NCBI RefSeq assembly: GCF_011764445.1
Contig: NZ_BLPG01000001.1
Span: 4,340,001 to 4,404,000, forward strand
Source of the DNA: Phytohabitans rumicis
GTDB taxonomy: Bacteria; Actinomycetota; Actinomycetes; Mycobacteriales; Micromonosporaceae
Length of the DNA stretch: 64,000 nt
Reading direction: 5' to 3'
In this document: positions 16,681 through 25,025 of the stretch, piece by piece
Position numbering within the stretch: the first letter of the stretch is position 1
Layout: each line of letters begins with the position of its first letter
Position numbers and translations under genes: made by a program
The notes under the pieces: generated by a model
The model's database searches: none
Told to the model about the DNA's origin: nothing
What the model saw: the letters and a program-made list of their open reading frames with translations, nothing else

Positions 16681-17952
16681 TCAGGGAAGCACGATGACGA
16701 GCGGGTACTCGCAGTTGACCTTGCTGGCGCCGAGCGCGTCGCCGTAGCACCAGTCACTCTGCGTACCGCCGTCTAGGTCGTCGTACCCGTCGCCGCCGTG
16801 CAGGGTGTCCGAGCCCTGGTCGCCGTGGAGCGCGTCCTCGTGGGCGCCGCCGTTGAGCGCGTCGTTGCCGTATCCGCCGTACACGACGTCGTGGCCCCAC
16901 GAGCCGTACACGGTGTCGTCGCCGCCCATGCCCCAGATGCCGTCGCCGCCGCCGAAGCTGTAGATCACGTCGTCGCCGCCCACCTGTGGCAGCCAGTTAC
17001 CGGACGGGTCGCCGCGCAGCGCGTTCGCCCCCGTGTTTCCGTACAGGGTGTCGGCGCCCAGGCCGCCAGTCAGATTCTCGACATCGACGGCGATCATGTC
17101 GTTTTCGCCGGCCGCGCCGTCGTTCGCGACGCCGTCGAGGCTGGCCGTGACGGCCGCCTTGTGGTTGCGGTAGCTGGCGGTGTCGCTGCCCGTGCCGCCG
17201 GTCAACTGGTCCGTGCCCCAGTCGCCGACGAGCGTGTCGTTGCCGCCCGCGCCGTTGACGGTGTCGGCGCCGGCGTTGCCCTCCAGCGTGTCGGCGCCGG
17301 TGCCGCCGGTCAGCGTGTCGCCGTACGGGCTGCCGACGACCCGCTCGAACTCCTCCAGGTCGTCGTGCTCGGCGCCGGTGCCGCCGTCGCCGGTGGCCAG
17401 GTTCACCGTGACCGCAGTCGCGTGCAGGGCGTAGCTGATCGTGTCGGTGCCGGTGCCGCCCTCGATGTGCTCGCCGTACGGGCTGGAGAAGACGGTGTCC
17501 GCACCCATGCCGGCCACCACGTACGACCCGCCGACGTCGATCCCGGTCAGGTCCGCGGTGTCGGCGCCGTCGCCGAGGCCGATCCGCCAGTTCACCGAGC
17601 CGCCGCCGACGATCGTGGCGGTGTCGCCCTGGTCGCCCGGCTCGATCGTCACGTCCGGCGAGGCCACCCCGACGTTGCACTGCACGTACGTGTCGTCGGC
17701 CGGCACCGGGTACGTGCACATCCCGATGATCGTGATGGGGTACACGTCGTCGACCGTCACCGTGGTGCCGGTCTTGACCACCGTGACGTCGTTGGCGAAC
17801 CCGGGCGCGCCGTCGAAGTCCAGGTTGCCGTCGATGCCCACCTCGACCGTGCCGCCGGCTGGCCCCGCGTACGCCGGGCTCGCGGCCACTCCCGTGACGA
17901 AAACCGTGGATGCCGCCGCGACCAGGACGGCGACGCTCAGCCTCTTGACCAT
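16681..17952 (-). CDS. Secreted RTX-type calcium-binding repeat protein
   Basis: The 423-residue protein has a Sec signal peptide ending near SPAYA-GPAGG and a beta-rich N-terminal half. From about residue 150 it carries glycine/aspartate nonapeptide repeats of GGTGADTLEGNAGADT and GGAHEDALHGDQGSDT type, which form calcium-filled beta-rolls. It ends with a short tail containing two cysteines (DWCYGD, KVNCEY). No protease, lipase or adhesin domain is visible, so its activity is unknown. It lacks type I secretion genes nearby and is more likely exported by Sec. Confidence 0.85.
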   Translation of the reverse strand: MVKRLSVAVLVAAASTVFVTGVAASPAYAGPAGGTVEVGIDGNLDFDGAPGFANDVTVVKTGTTVTVDDVYPITIIGMCTYPVPADDTYVQCNVGVASPDVTIEPGDQGDTATIVGGGSVNWRIGLGDGADTADLTGIDVGGSYVVAGMGADTVFSSPYGEHIEGGTGTDTISYALHATAVTVNLATGDGGTGAEHDDLEEFERVVGSPYGDTLTGGTGADTLEGNAGADTVNGAGGNDTLVGDWGTDQLTGGTGSDTASYRNHKAAVTASLDGVANDGAAGENDMIAVDVENLTGGLGADTLYGNTGANALRGDPSGNWLPQVGGDDVIYSFGGGDGIWGMGGDDTVYGSWGHDVVYGGYGNDALNGGAHEDALHGDQGSDTLHGGDGYDDLDGGTQSDWCYGDALGASKVNCEYPLVIVLP

Positions 17953-17994
17953 GGCGCAGGGATACCAACTCCGGGCCCCCGGAGCACGGCACGG

Positions 17995-19121
17995 TCAGCT
18001 ATCCGACGCGCCCAGCTCCCAACTTGGCACCGCGGCGGTCGGGACCGGGCGCGCACCGGCGTACTCGAAGAGCACCAGCGCGATGTCGTCGTCGAGGCGA
18101 CCGTGCACCCACTCGACCAGCGCGGTCTCCAGGGACGCCAGGCCGTCGCCGACCGTGCCGTGGCCGAGCAGCCGCCAGGCCCGGTCGGCGGTCGGGAAGA
18201 ACTCGCCCTCCCGGCGGGCCTCGCCCAGCCCGTCGGTGAAGAGCAGCAGCCGATCGCCGGGCTCCAGCCGCTCCACCCGCGGCCGGACGACCGGCATGAA
18301 GCCCAGCGGCGGCGCCGGGGCCGGCGGCTCCAGCGGGATCACCTCGCCCCGCCGCAGCAGCAGCGGCGCGGGGTGCCCGCAGTTGACGATCGTGAGCGTG
18401 CCGCCGCGCTCCTCGACCAGCGCCGCGGTCACGAAGTCCTCGTCGCCGACGCTGCGGGCCACCGCCCGGTCCAGGTCGGCCACGATCGCCCGCAGGTCGG
18501 CCCGCTCATACGCGACGTGCCGGTACGAGCCGAGCACGATGCTGGCCAGCCGGACCGCGTCCAGGCCCTTGCCGCGCACGTCACCGATGATCATGCGAAC
18601 GCCGTACGGCGTGTCGAGCGCCTCGTACAGGTCGCCGCCGATGTCGGCCGCGGCCGTCGCCGAGATGTACCGCCCGGCCACCGCGAGCGTCCCCACCTGC
18701 GGGCCTAGCGGCCGCAGCACCGCCTGCTGCGCCACCGACGCCAGCCGGGACAGCTCCGCGATGCGCTCGGCCTGCCGTTCCCGGATGGTGGCCACCGCGG
18801 CGGCGATCCCGGTGGCCAGCCCGATGCCCACCACGATCGTGGCGTTGGCCAGCCTGTTGTCCTGCCCGGCCAGCGCGAACGCGCCGCCCACCACGGTCGC
18901 CAGCACCCCACGGCCAGCACCACCCGCCACGACGCGAACGCCGCCGCCAGGAACGGCGCCGCCACGATCAGGCCGATATACCGGGCCTCCGACCCGTCCG
19001 CCAGCTCGATCGCCGACACGAGCGCGAGCAGCACAAGGGCCGCGCCGAGGCCGGCGCGGGAACCAGGGCTCAGCGGGCGGCGGCCCGGCGGCAACAATCG
19101 CATGGGTACGCCGAACAGCAT
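17995..19121 (-). CDS. SpoIIE-type PP2C phosphatase with N-terminal membrane region, one frame break
   Basis: The C-terminal catalytic domain has AADIGGDLYEAL, MIIGDVRGKGLDAV, LLLFTDGLGEARR and LDDDIALVLFE, the metal-binding set of SpoIIE/RsbU phosphatases that act on anti-anti-sigma proteins. The N-terminal part has several hydrophobic helices (GLGAALVLLALVSAIELADG, IGLIVAAPFLAAAF) in another frame. One missing G in the GGGG run near 18909 joins RVVLAVG to GVLATVVGGAF. The start is uncertain: ATG at 19121 or 19103, or GTG at 19181, none with a clear ribosome site. Confidence 0.8.
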
Positions 19122-19209
19122 GCCTGATCGACGGCCACGACTGAACGAAGTTGACCCGTCGTCCGATCCGGATTTGGCCACCTGGTGCGGGTGGTTGCTA
19201 TGCCTAAGG

Positions 19210-19779
19210 TCATTTCAGGATTTCATACGTCACGTCGACGTGGCCCAGGTCGAGCGAGGCGATCGCCCGGAAGGCGGCCCGGGACAGGTCGATGCAGCGC
19301 CCGTCGACGTACGGGCCACGGTCGTTGATCCGCACGACCACGGACTTGCCGTTATCGGGGTTGGTGACCCGTACCCGGGTGTCGAACGCCCAGGTCTTGT
19401 GGGCGGCGGTGAGCGCCTCCGGGTCGAATTCCTCGCCGTTGGCGGTCGGCTGTGGCTCGTCGTAGTACGACGCCCCGCACGACCCGGTGGCGGTGACCGT
19501 CTCCGGCGCCTTGGTGGCCTTGGCGCTGGTCTTCGCCGAGCTGGGCTCCGCGCTGCGGGCGTTGCCCCGGGAGGCCCGCAGCGGCGTCGCGGCAGGCGTT
19601 GGTGTTTGCGCCGCCACCGTAGGCGTCGCGCTGGCCGCCGCGGCCACCGGTTCGGTGCTTGGCTGGCGGGCATCGTGCAGCCGCAGCGCGCCGTACGCCC
19701 CGCCCACGAGCAGGACCCCGACGACCGCCGCCGAGACCAGTGAACTGCCCCGGGACCTGCGTGAATGCTTTCCGGTCAC
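19210..19779 (-). CDS. RlpA-like double-psi beta-barrel protein, secreted
   Basis: The 189-residue protein has an N-terminal basic segment and membrane helix (SSLVSAAVVGVLLVGGAYGA), an Ala/Thr/Pro linker, and a C-terminal RlpA-like double-psi beta-barrel. The barrel shows GSCGASYYDEPQPTANGEEF, RVRVTNPDNGKSVVVRINDR, GPYVDGRCIDLSRAAF and the catalytic-type Asp. Such proteins cleave or bind glycan strands at septa. Its place next to other envelope genes suits a peptidoglycan role. Confidence 0.85.
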   Translation of the reverse strand: MTGKHSRRSRGSSLVSAAVVGVLLVGGAYGALRLHDARQPSTEPVAAAASATPTVAAQTPTPAATPLRASRGNARSAEPSSAKTSAKATKAPETVTATGSCGASYYDEPQPTANGEEFDPEALTAAHKTWAFDTRVRVTNPDNGKSVVVRINDRGPYVDGRCIDLSRAAFRAIASLDLGHVDVTYEILK

Positions 19780-19912
19780 CGGCGGACCGTAGGCAGCTCC
19801 CCGCCTCCAGTGTCAAAGTGATCTATGGCTTTAGTACGGCTTTGTGGTGAAACGTTCAGCCAATCGAACGACCTGGTGTGGTCCGGTTGTCCCCGCTCCG
19901 GACAATGGGTAC

Positions 19913-20469
19913 GTGCCGGATGCCCTCACGAAACGCCTGGTCGACGCGTTCCGCTGGATCGACCCCGGACCGGAGAGCACCCACCTCGTCAGCGACATGT
20001 CCGGCTGGTGGCGCGACCCGGAGATCCTCGACGGCCTCGGCCCGGCCCTCGCCGACCTCTTCCGCACCGACCGCCCCACCGTGGTGATCGCGCCCGAAGT
20101 CACCGGCTACCTGGTCGGCCCCCTGGTCGCCACGGCCCTGGGCGCCGGCTTCGTGCCGGGCCTCAAGGAGGGCGCCGACCGCCAGATCGCCGAGCCCGTG
20201 ACCTGGGCCCGCACCGAGCCGGACTATCGCGGCCGCACGCTGGCGCTGGGCGTACGCAGCCGCCACATCACGCCCGCCGACCGCGTCCTGGTGGTGGACG
20301 ACTGGGTCTCCACCGGCGCCCAGGTAGGCGCCCTCTACCAGGTAATACGCGCCCTCGGCGCGACGGTGGTGGGCTGCGCCGCGGTGGTCGCCGACTGCCC
20401 CCGGAGATCCAGACCCGCCTGGCCATCCGCTCCCTCCTGACCTCCGACACCCTCGACCCGCACCCTTGA
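19913..20469 (+). CDS. Phosphoribosyltransferase-family protein, frame break near 20400
   Basis: A type I PRT fold is indicated by the PRPP-binding loop VLVVDDWVSTGAQ, preceded by VVIAPEVTGYLVGPLVATAL and followed by GATVVGCAAVVADC. It resembles adenine phosphoribosyltransferase-like proteins, but the base specificity cannot be read. The starting frame ends in noise after ADCP. One added C at GACTGCCCCCGG near 20400 gives PPEIQTRLAIRSLLTSDTLD and a stop at 20467-20469. The start is the GTG at 19913; TTGTCC and GGACAA form an inverted repeat just upstream. Confidence 0.75.
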
Positions 20470-20470
20470 G

Positions 20471-20770
20471 TCATGCCGCAGGGGTCTTGGGGGTGAACCC
20501 GACCGCCAGTTCAACGTCGAGAGCGCGGGCGAGACGCTCCAGAACGTGAAGCGTCGGGACCGTCCCGCCAGCCTCGAAGCGCGCGACTGCCGACTGCGTC
20601 ATCCCGGCCCCTTGCGCGAGCCGGCTCTGGCTCCAACCCCGCTGCTCACGCAACTCGCGCACGGCACGACCGAGCTCGAAGGCGAGCCGGGCGGCCTCGT
20701 ACTCCGCGACGGCGCCGGGCTCGGCCATCCGGCGGTCCCGGACATCGGTCCAACTGCTGCGCTCGCTCAT
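20471..20770 (-). CDS. XRE-family antitoxin-like HTH protein
   Basis: The 99-residue protein has a helix-turn-helix (RGWSQSRLAQGAGMTQSAVARFE) and a C-terminal AVGFTPK segment like HigA/Xre antitoxins. Its ATG overlaps the stop of the upstream gene (ATGA), the normal toxin-antitoxin arrangement with toxin first. The upstream toxin is badly shortened, so the antitoxin looks orphaned. It probably still binds the 18-bp palindrome at 20932-20949. Confidence 0.82.
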   Translation of the reverse strand: MSERSSWTDVRDRRMAEPGAVAEYEAARLAFELGRAVRELREQRGWSQSRLAQGAGMTQSAVARFEAGGTVPTLHVLERLARALDVELAVGFTPKTPAA

Positions 20771-20934
20771 CCCTCAACCCTCGTCTTCCTCAACGGTGTG
20801 TAGGGCTTGCCCAGCAGCGGCCCTTCCGCGGCCAACAGATCGATGTAGAACGCCGCCCGCGCGAAGTGCGCGGTAGGTAAGCTCTCCAACCACTCCCTGA
20901 TCTCCGGTTCCAGCTCCACCGTACCCCAGGTCAT
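20767..20934 (-). pseudogene. RelE/HigB-type toxin remnant with internal deletion
   Basis: It encodes 55 residues. MTWGTVELEPEIREWLESLP and TAHFARAAFYIDLLAAEGPL match the N-terminus of HigB-like toxins of about 110 residues. After LLGKPYTP the sequence jumps directly to LRKTRVEG-stop, which resembles the family's C-terminal FxKTR motif. The central sheet and catalytic residues are missing, as expected for an in-frame internal deletion of about 50-60 codons. The start codon is embedded in the operator palindrome. Confidence 0.65.
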
Positions 20935-20949
20935 AGCATCGATGCTATG
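20932..20949 (-). promoter_or_regulatory. Perfect 18-bp palindrome overlapping the toxin start
   Basis: CATAGCATCGATGCTATG is fully palindromic. On the minus strand its TAGCAT can serve as a -10 with the toxin ATG 7 bases downstream, so transcription would be leaderless and directly blocked by the antitoxin. The same site is symmetric toward the divergent GNAT gene. Confidence 0.6.
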
Positions 20950-20983
20950 AGCAGCGGGCTGAACGCGCTGCCCCGACGACGAC

Positions 20984-21535
20984 GTGAGGAGCACTGCGTT
21001 GCCAGGAATCGATGTTTCGATCGTGTCCTCGCCCGCGGCCGACGATGACCTGTTCGTGACGGAGGTCGTGGACCTGGTCAACCGGGTGTACGCCGAGGCC
21101 GAGAAGGGGCTGTGGCTGGACGGCGCCGACCGGACCAACGCACCCGAGGTAGTGGCGATCGTCCGTACCGGGCAGCTCGCCGTGGCCCGGCTGGACGGTG
21201 AGCTCGCCGGCGCCGTACGCGTCCAGCGGCTCGACGGCGGGATCGGCGAGTTCGGGATGCTGGTCGCCAGCCCGGAGCTGCGTGGCGTGGGCGTCGGCCG
21301 GGCGCTGGTCGACTTCGCCGAGCGGTGGGCACGGGAGCAGGGGCTCGCCCGGATGCAGCTCGAACTGCTCGTACCGCAGACGTGGACGCATCCGGTCAAG
21401 GAGTTCCTCCACGGCTGGTACACCCGCATCGGCTATCAACCCGTGCGTACCGGGCGGCTGGACGAGGCGTACCCGGCGCTGCAACCCCAACTCGCGACCC
21501 CGTGCGACTTCGTGATCTACCACAAGGACCTGTAG
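20984..21535 (+). CDS. GNAT-family N-acetyltransferase
   Basis: This 183-residue protein has the GNAT acetyl-CoA pyrophosphate loop ELRGVGVGRALVDFAE (motif A, R/Q-x-x-G-x-G) and the preceding strand IGEFGMLVASPE. C-terminal LHGWYTRIGYQPVRTGRL is also typical. The substrate is not predictable. The GTG at 20984 is used as start. The reading frame is intact and the gene is separate from the toxin-antitoxin pair behind it. Confidence 0.85.
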   Translation: MRSTALPGIDVSIVSSPAADDDLFVTEVVDLVNRVYAEAEKGLWLDGADRTNAPEVVAIVRTGQLAVARLDGELAGAVRVQRLDGGIGEFGMLVASPELRGVGVGRALVDFAERWAREQGLARMQLELLVPQTWTHPVKEFLHGWYTRIGYQPVRTGRLDEAYPALQPQLATPCDFVIYHKDL

Positions 21536-21559
21536 CACCGGGCGCCTAGACTCTTTGCT

Positions 21560-21850
21560 GTGCCGAGTGTGCTGAGCCTGTGCGCGTACGTCATCGGGCT
21601 TTTCGCTGGCGGCACCAGCTCGACCGAGCTGATCGCCGGTGCCGCGCTCGCCGCCGTGAGCCTCCTCGCCATCGCGGTCTCCTTCCACGTCGCCGCGGGC
21701 CGCCTGCCCGGCACGGGCCGCCCGGCACGACTGCACAGCGCCGCCGTACGCGAGCACACCCGCGGCGCCCGGCTCCCGCGACTGCGCGACCCCGACGCGG
21801 CTGGCCGCGCCCGGCCCCGAGCACCGTCCGCGCGCCCCTCGGCCGCGTAG
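21560..21850 (+). CDS. DUF6412 small membrane protein
   Basis: The 96-residue product has one or two hydrophobic helices (VLSLCAYVIGLFAGG, LIAGAALAAVSLLAIAVSFH) followed by an Arg/Pro-rich cytoplasmic tail. It sits 79 bases before the YidC paralogue, the place where DUF6412 proteins are found in actinobacteria. It starts with GTG at 21560. It probably assists or shares regulation with YidC, but no function has been shown. Confidence 0.75.
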   Translation: MPSVLSLCAYVIGLFAGGTSSTELIAGAALAAVSLLAIAVSFHVAAGRLPGTGRPARLHSAAVREHTRGARLPRLRDPDAAGRARPRAPSARPSAA

Positions 21851-21928
21851 CGCTTCCTCACCCATCTGCCTGCCGCCGCGCGGCCGGTTTGCGATGCCGT
21901 CATCCGCAACCAGCCGAGGGGTTTCCTC

Positions 21929-22648
21929 ATGCTCGCGTTCGCACCGATCAATGGCGCCGCCGGCGCCGCGTACCACGTCGTCACCGGCCTGGCCGACCTC
22001 ATCGCCCCGCTGGCCGGGACCACTGCCACCGCCGCCGCCATCGTCCTCTTCACGATGCTCGTCCGCCTGCTGATCTCGCCGCTGAGCTGGGCACAGATCC
22101 GCGGCCAGCAGCGCCAGGCCACTCTCGCACCGAAGCTGCGCGAGCTGCAGGAACGCCACCGGAACGACCCGGCCCGGCTACGTACCGAGCTGGCGACGGT
22201 CTACCGGGAAGCGGGCACCACGCCGCTGTCCGGATGCCTCCCGGCGTTGCTGCAGGCACCGTTCTTCTTCGTCATGTACCGCCTGTTCACCACGTCGACA
22301 ATCAACGGGGAGGGCAACAGCCTGCTGGCCGAGCGCCTGCTGGGCGTACCCCTGGGGCAGCATTTCGCCGACGGCCTCGGCGGCGGCGCGGGCCTTGTCT
22401 TCCTCGCGCTGTTCGCCGCGCTCGCGGCCCTGGCCTGGCTCACGTCGCGCCGGATGCGGCGGGCCGCGGTGCCCGCAGACGGTCCCGCGGCCGCTATCAG
22501 CCGGGTACTGCCGTTGCTGCCGTTCACGGTGTTGATCGCCGCGGCGGTGATGCCGCTCGCGGCCGGGCTCTACCTGGTGACGACGACCGCGTGGACCGCC
22601 TTGGAGCAAGGCGTCCTCCGCCGGTTTGTTGTCGTACCCGCTGGCTAG
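21929..22648 (+). CDS. yidC: YidC/Oxa1-family membrane insertase, second-copy type
   Basis: This 239-residue polytopic protein carries the YidC/Oxa1 core: TAAAIVLFTMLVRLLISPLS, QRQATLAPKLRELQERH, LATVYREAGTTPLSGCLPAL, QAPFFFVMYRLF, and later helices ending near TTTAWTALEQ. It inserts membrane proteins together with or without Sec. The shortness and lack of an rpmH-rnpA context mark it as an extra copy rather than the housekeeping insertase. GAGGGG precedes the ATG by 7 bases. Confidence 0.85.
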   Translation: MLAFAPINGAAGAAYHVVTGLADLIAPLAGTTATAAAIVLFTMLVRLLISPLSWAQIRGQQRQATLAPKLRELQERHRNDPARLRTELATVYREAGTTPLSGCLPALLQAPFFFVMYRLFTTSTINGEGNSLLAERLLGVPLGQHFADGLGGGAGLVFLALFAALAALAWLTSRRMRRAAVPADGPAAAISRVLPLLPFTVLIAAAVMPLAAGLYLVTTTAWTALEQGVLRRFVVVPAG

Positions 22649-22657
22649 CGTGGGCGC

Positions 22658-23173
22658 ATGACCGTGACGCTCGACAATCTCGCAGCCGTGGGCAACGTGG
22701 TCGACGGGGGATACCAGCACGTCACCAAGGTGATCATCCCGCGCCCCGCGCTCGCTCTGCCCGACACCTACCTGAAGTGGTACGACCTGCACCGCGCGGA
22801 CCAGACGGTCCGCGCGGAGGTCGACGCCGAGGCGCGCGAGTTCGTCCGCGCCGAGACCGCCGCCGGCCGGCTACCCATCTCGGGTGACCTCGGCTTCGTC
22901 ATCGACCACCTGTCCGGCGAGCACATCCACCTGCTGCTCGTGTTCACTTGGCGGGGCAACAACGAGATGTGGGAGTCCGTCTACTACAAGGACCTCCGCG
23001 ACGGCGGGCCGTTCCAACTCGCCCCACAGGGCACGCACCGCGGCGCGATCTGCGTCTGGGAGTTCGGCGCCGTCGCGCACGAGCACCTGGCCTGGACGCG
23101 CTACCTGCGGTCCGCACGCGACGAGGCCGCCAAGCGGGAGTACGCCGAAAGCCTCTACGCCGGCGAGATCTAG
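22658..23173 (+). CDS. Conserved protein of unknown function, 171 residues
   Basis: A cytoplasmic, acidic protein starting 9 bases after yidC, so possibly cotranscribed. Distinctive stretches are VTKVIIPRPALALPDTYLKW, GDLGFVIDHLSGEHIHLLLV and NNEMWESVYYKDLRDGGPF. I recognise no domain or catalytic motif. The composition suggests a globular enzyme-like or binding protein. Its stop overlaps the convergent HAD gene's stop by 3 bases. Confidence 0.75.
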   Translation: MTVTLDNLAAVGNVVDGGYQHVTKVIIPRPALALPDTYLKWYDLHRADQTVRAEVDAEAREFVRAETAAGRLPISGDLGFVIDHLSGEHIHLLLVFTWRGNNEMWESVYYKDLRDGGPFQLAPQGTHRGAICVWEFGAVAHEHLAWTRYLRSARDEAAKREYAESLYAGEI

Positions 23174-23865
23174 TAGGTCGCGAGCTCGGCCATGCTGTCG
23201 ATCAGTGCGTCCGCCCTGGCGAGGCGGGCGCGCTTGCCCGGCTTGTTGGCGTACCCGATGGCCGGGACCCGAGCGGCGTGCGCCGCGTCGATGTCGGTCG
23301 TGGAGTCGCCGACCAGCACGCACTCCTCGGGTTGGGCACCCAGCTCGCGGAGTGCCGCCAGCACCGGCCACGGATTCGGCTTCATCCGAGCCGGCTCGGC
23401 GTACGGCCGTCCGATGACCGCGTGCACGGAGCCGGCCAGCCCGTGCGCCGTGAGATAGGCACGGACCGCCTCGGCGGAGTTGTTGGACACGATCGCGACC
23501 CGGTGGGCCGCCCCGATGACCTCCCCGGCGTACGGCGTCGGCTCCGCACCGCCGACCGCGACCAACTCGGCGGCGCGCAGGGCGTCCTCGATCCGGCGGG
23601 TCACACCGGGCCGGCCAGCCGTCGCCGAGTAGCGGAGGATCTCCAGCGGATCAGACTCGGCGATTATCGCTTCGGGCAGGCTGACGCCCTCGTCGGCGAG
23701 CAGTTGCCGCAGCTCGGCCGCGACGGTGGATGCGGGATGGTTGGCGAAGACGCGGCAGACCGGCCCGTCGAAGTCGAGCAGCAGGTAACGCTTGTGCCTG
23801 AACCAAGGGCATGTCTGGTGGATCTTGTGGGTGCGAGGCAAGGTCCAGGCGGCGTCCGGCGGCAC
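23170..23865 (-). CDS. HAD-family hydrolase with 5' end altered by a MITE
   Basis: HAD motif I is RYLLLDFDGPVC, motif II is VAIVSNNSAEAV, the conserved Lys sits near RMKPNPWPVL, and motif IV is CVLVGDSTTDIDAA, as in Gph-like phosphatases. The gene body begins directly after the MITE end at 23816, at FRHKRYLLL. No start codon remains in the native part. The nearest in-frame starts are GTG codons inside the element, at 23865 and 23913. If used, they add about 18 residues or more of MITE-encoded sequence. The gene may be expressed from the element or be silent. Confidence 0.75.
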   Translation of the reverse strand: MPPDAAWTLPRTHKIHQTCPWFRHKRYLLLDFDGPVCRVFANHPASTVAAELRQLLADEGVSLPEAIIAESDPLEILRYSATAGRPGVTRRIEDALRAAELVAVGGAEPTPYAGEVIGAAHRVAIVSNNSAEAVRAYLTAHGLAGSVHAVIGRPYAEPARMKPNPWPVLAALRELGAQPEECVLVGDSTTDIDAAHAARVPAIGYANKPGKRARLARADALIDSMAELATY

Positions 23866-23925
23866 CGGGCGGAGGTCGTCGTCTGGGCCCGCCGCAGCCC
23901 CACAAAGATCCACCAGACACGCCCT
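23816..23925. mobile_element. MITE-like inverted-repeat element, copy 2 (110 bp)
   Basis: The terminal inverted repeats are AGGGCATGTCTGG plus TGGATCTTGTGGG at the left and the complement of AGGGCGTGTCTGG plus TGGATCTTTGTGGG at the right. The interior matches copy 1 (GTCCAGGCGGCG, CTGGGCCCGCCGCAGCCCC) but lacks its extra block. Its right end completes the TAG stop of the DUF6924 gene, and its left end abuts the HAD coding sequence. No coding capacity or target duplication is seen. Confidence 0.75.
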
Positions 23926-24337
23926 ATGAGGCGAAGCCACGGAACACGCCATCCGGGTCGGCATGATTGGCAAACTCAAAGAAGTCCATGTTGGAAATCG
24001 ACAGATTATTTTCGATGCCCCACATCTCGCCCGGCACCACCCGGAACCAATTCCCCGGTGTGTGGAGCAGGTCGACCGCGACGATCGGCATCTCGGGATC
24101 GGTGACCGTGACGTCGTCAACCAGGAAGAGAAAACTGCGATAGGTAGCGCTCGGCAAGCGCGCGACCTGCTCGGCGGTCACCGCCGCGAACGCCCGGTCG
24201 CCGACGAAGGACAGACTGGCCGCGAACCCATCGACCGACGGCACGGCACACGCCGCCTGAACCGCGTCCCACGCGCCATCGTCGGCAAAGTCCGTACGGA
24301 GCACGAGCGCGCCCACCGTGTCGGGCAAGGTCAGCAT
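23924..24337 (-). CDS. DUF6924-family protein
   Basis: The 137-residue acidic protein begins MLTLPDTVGALVLRTDFADD and contains WDAVQAAC, FVGDRAFAAVTAEQVARLP, YRSFLFLVDDVTV and the C-terminal RVVPGEMWGIENNLSISNMD plus FFEFA. It is a small cytoplasmic protein of unknown role, common in actinomycetes. GGGAG lies 10 bases before the ATG. Its stop codon TAG is formed by two native bases and the first base of the adjoining MITE, so the original C-terminus may have been slightly different. Confidence 0.75.
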   Translation of the reverse strand: MLTLPDTVGALVLRTDFADDGAWDAVQAACAVPSVDGFAASLSFVGDRAFAAVTAEQVARLPSATYRSFLFLVDDVTVTDPEMPIVAVDLLHTPGNWFRVVPGEMWGIENNLSISNMDFFEFANHADPDGVFRGFAS

Positions 24338-24401
24338 CGTTCCAGTCTCCCAGCCCAGTTGATCTCCTGGCCGGGTTGGGTCACTATGCGACCCTGACCG
24401 C

Positions 24402-25025
24402 GTGACCGACCGCGGTGATCGACGGCTCGCGACGATGAAGTGGCTGCTGGACGTGGCCGCGGAGCGGTTCGACGCGATGACCAATGGTCAGGACCACCCA
24501 CGGATCGACACCGCCCGTACCAGGATCGAGACGGCCAGCGCAGCCGTCGCTCGGGCGGCCGGCGGACTGTCCAGTTGGACGCGGACCTGGCTCGGCATGG
24601 CGGTGGCCGCGGTAGGCGCGTGGACAGCGGCCACGGTCAGCGGAGGGCTCATCGGCGTCACCATTGTGGTGGTGCTTGGCCTGTACTGGCCGATGTTTAC
24701 TTTGCACAACGTGCTGGCGGACAGGGTCAATCGGCGGCGAACCCGGCGACCGGAGCCGCCACCGGAAATCAGCATGCCGGCCGGTCTCGACCCGGCGGAT
24801 CAGGTCCTCCGGCTGCTGTGGGCCGCACGAGACGAACTGCGCGGGGAGATGAGACAGCGCGCCGCCACAGATCGGTTCGGGTACGTCGGGCGGACCGCCA
24901 CCGGCTTCGACTGGCTGCGCCGGCGCAACGGCCACCTCGCCTGGTTAACTCGCGCCGACCGGTCCGTGTGCCAGGCGATCCACTCCATCGAAATCTGGCT
25001 CGACGCCCTGGACCACGACCGGTGA
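24402..25025 (+). CDS. Membrane protein of unknown function, first of a coupled pair
   Basis: The 207-residue protein has a charged N-terminal region (residues 1-60, partly helical), two membrane helices in the middle (about 65-105, LGMAVAAVGAWTAATVSGGL and GVTIVVVLGLYWPMFTL), and a cytoplasmic C-terminal region of about 95 residues that ends SIEIWLDALDHDR. It overlaps the next gene, GTG inside GGTGAGG. No known family is recognised. The shared C-terminal W-L-D signature with the downstream protein suggests a related pair. Confidence 0.7.
   Translation: MTDRGDRRLATMKWLLDVAAERFDAMTNGQDHPRIDTARTRIETASAAVARAAGGLSSWTRTWLGMAVAAVGAWTAATVSGGLIGVTIVVVLGLYWPMFTLHNVLADRVNRRRTRRPEPPPEISMPAGLDPADQVLRLLWAARDELRGEMRQRAATDRFGYVGRTATGFDWLRRRNGHLAWLTRADRSVCQAIHSIEIWLDALDHDR

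Noticed and set aside
16798-18708. A 636-residue plus-strand frame across the RTX and SpoIIE genes
   Set aside because: It spans two unrelated minus-strand genes and lacks any motif.
23170-24120. A 316-residue gene joining the HAD domain with upstream sequence through the MITE
   Set aside because: The upstream part of the frame crosses the DUF6924 coding region on the same strand out of phase, so it is not a true fusion.
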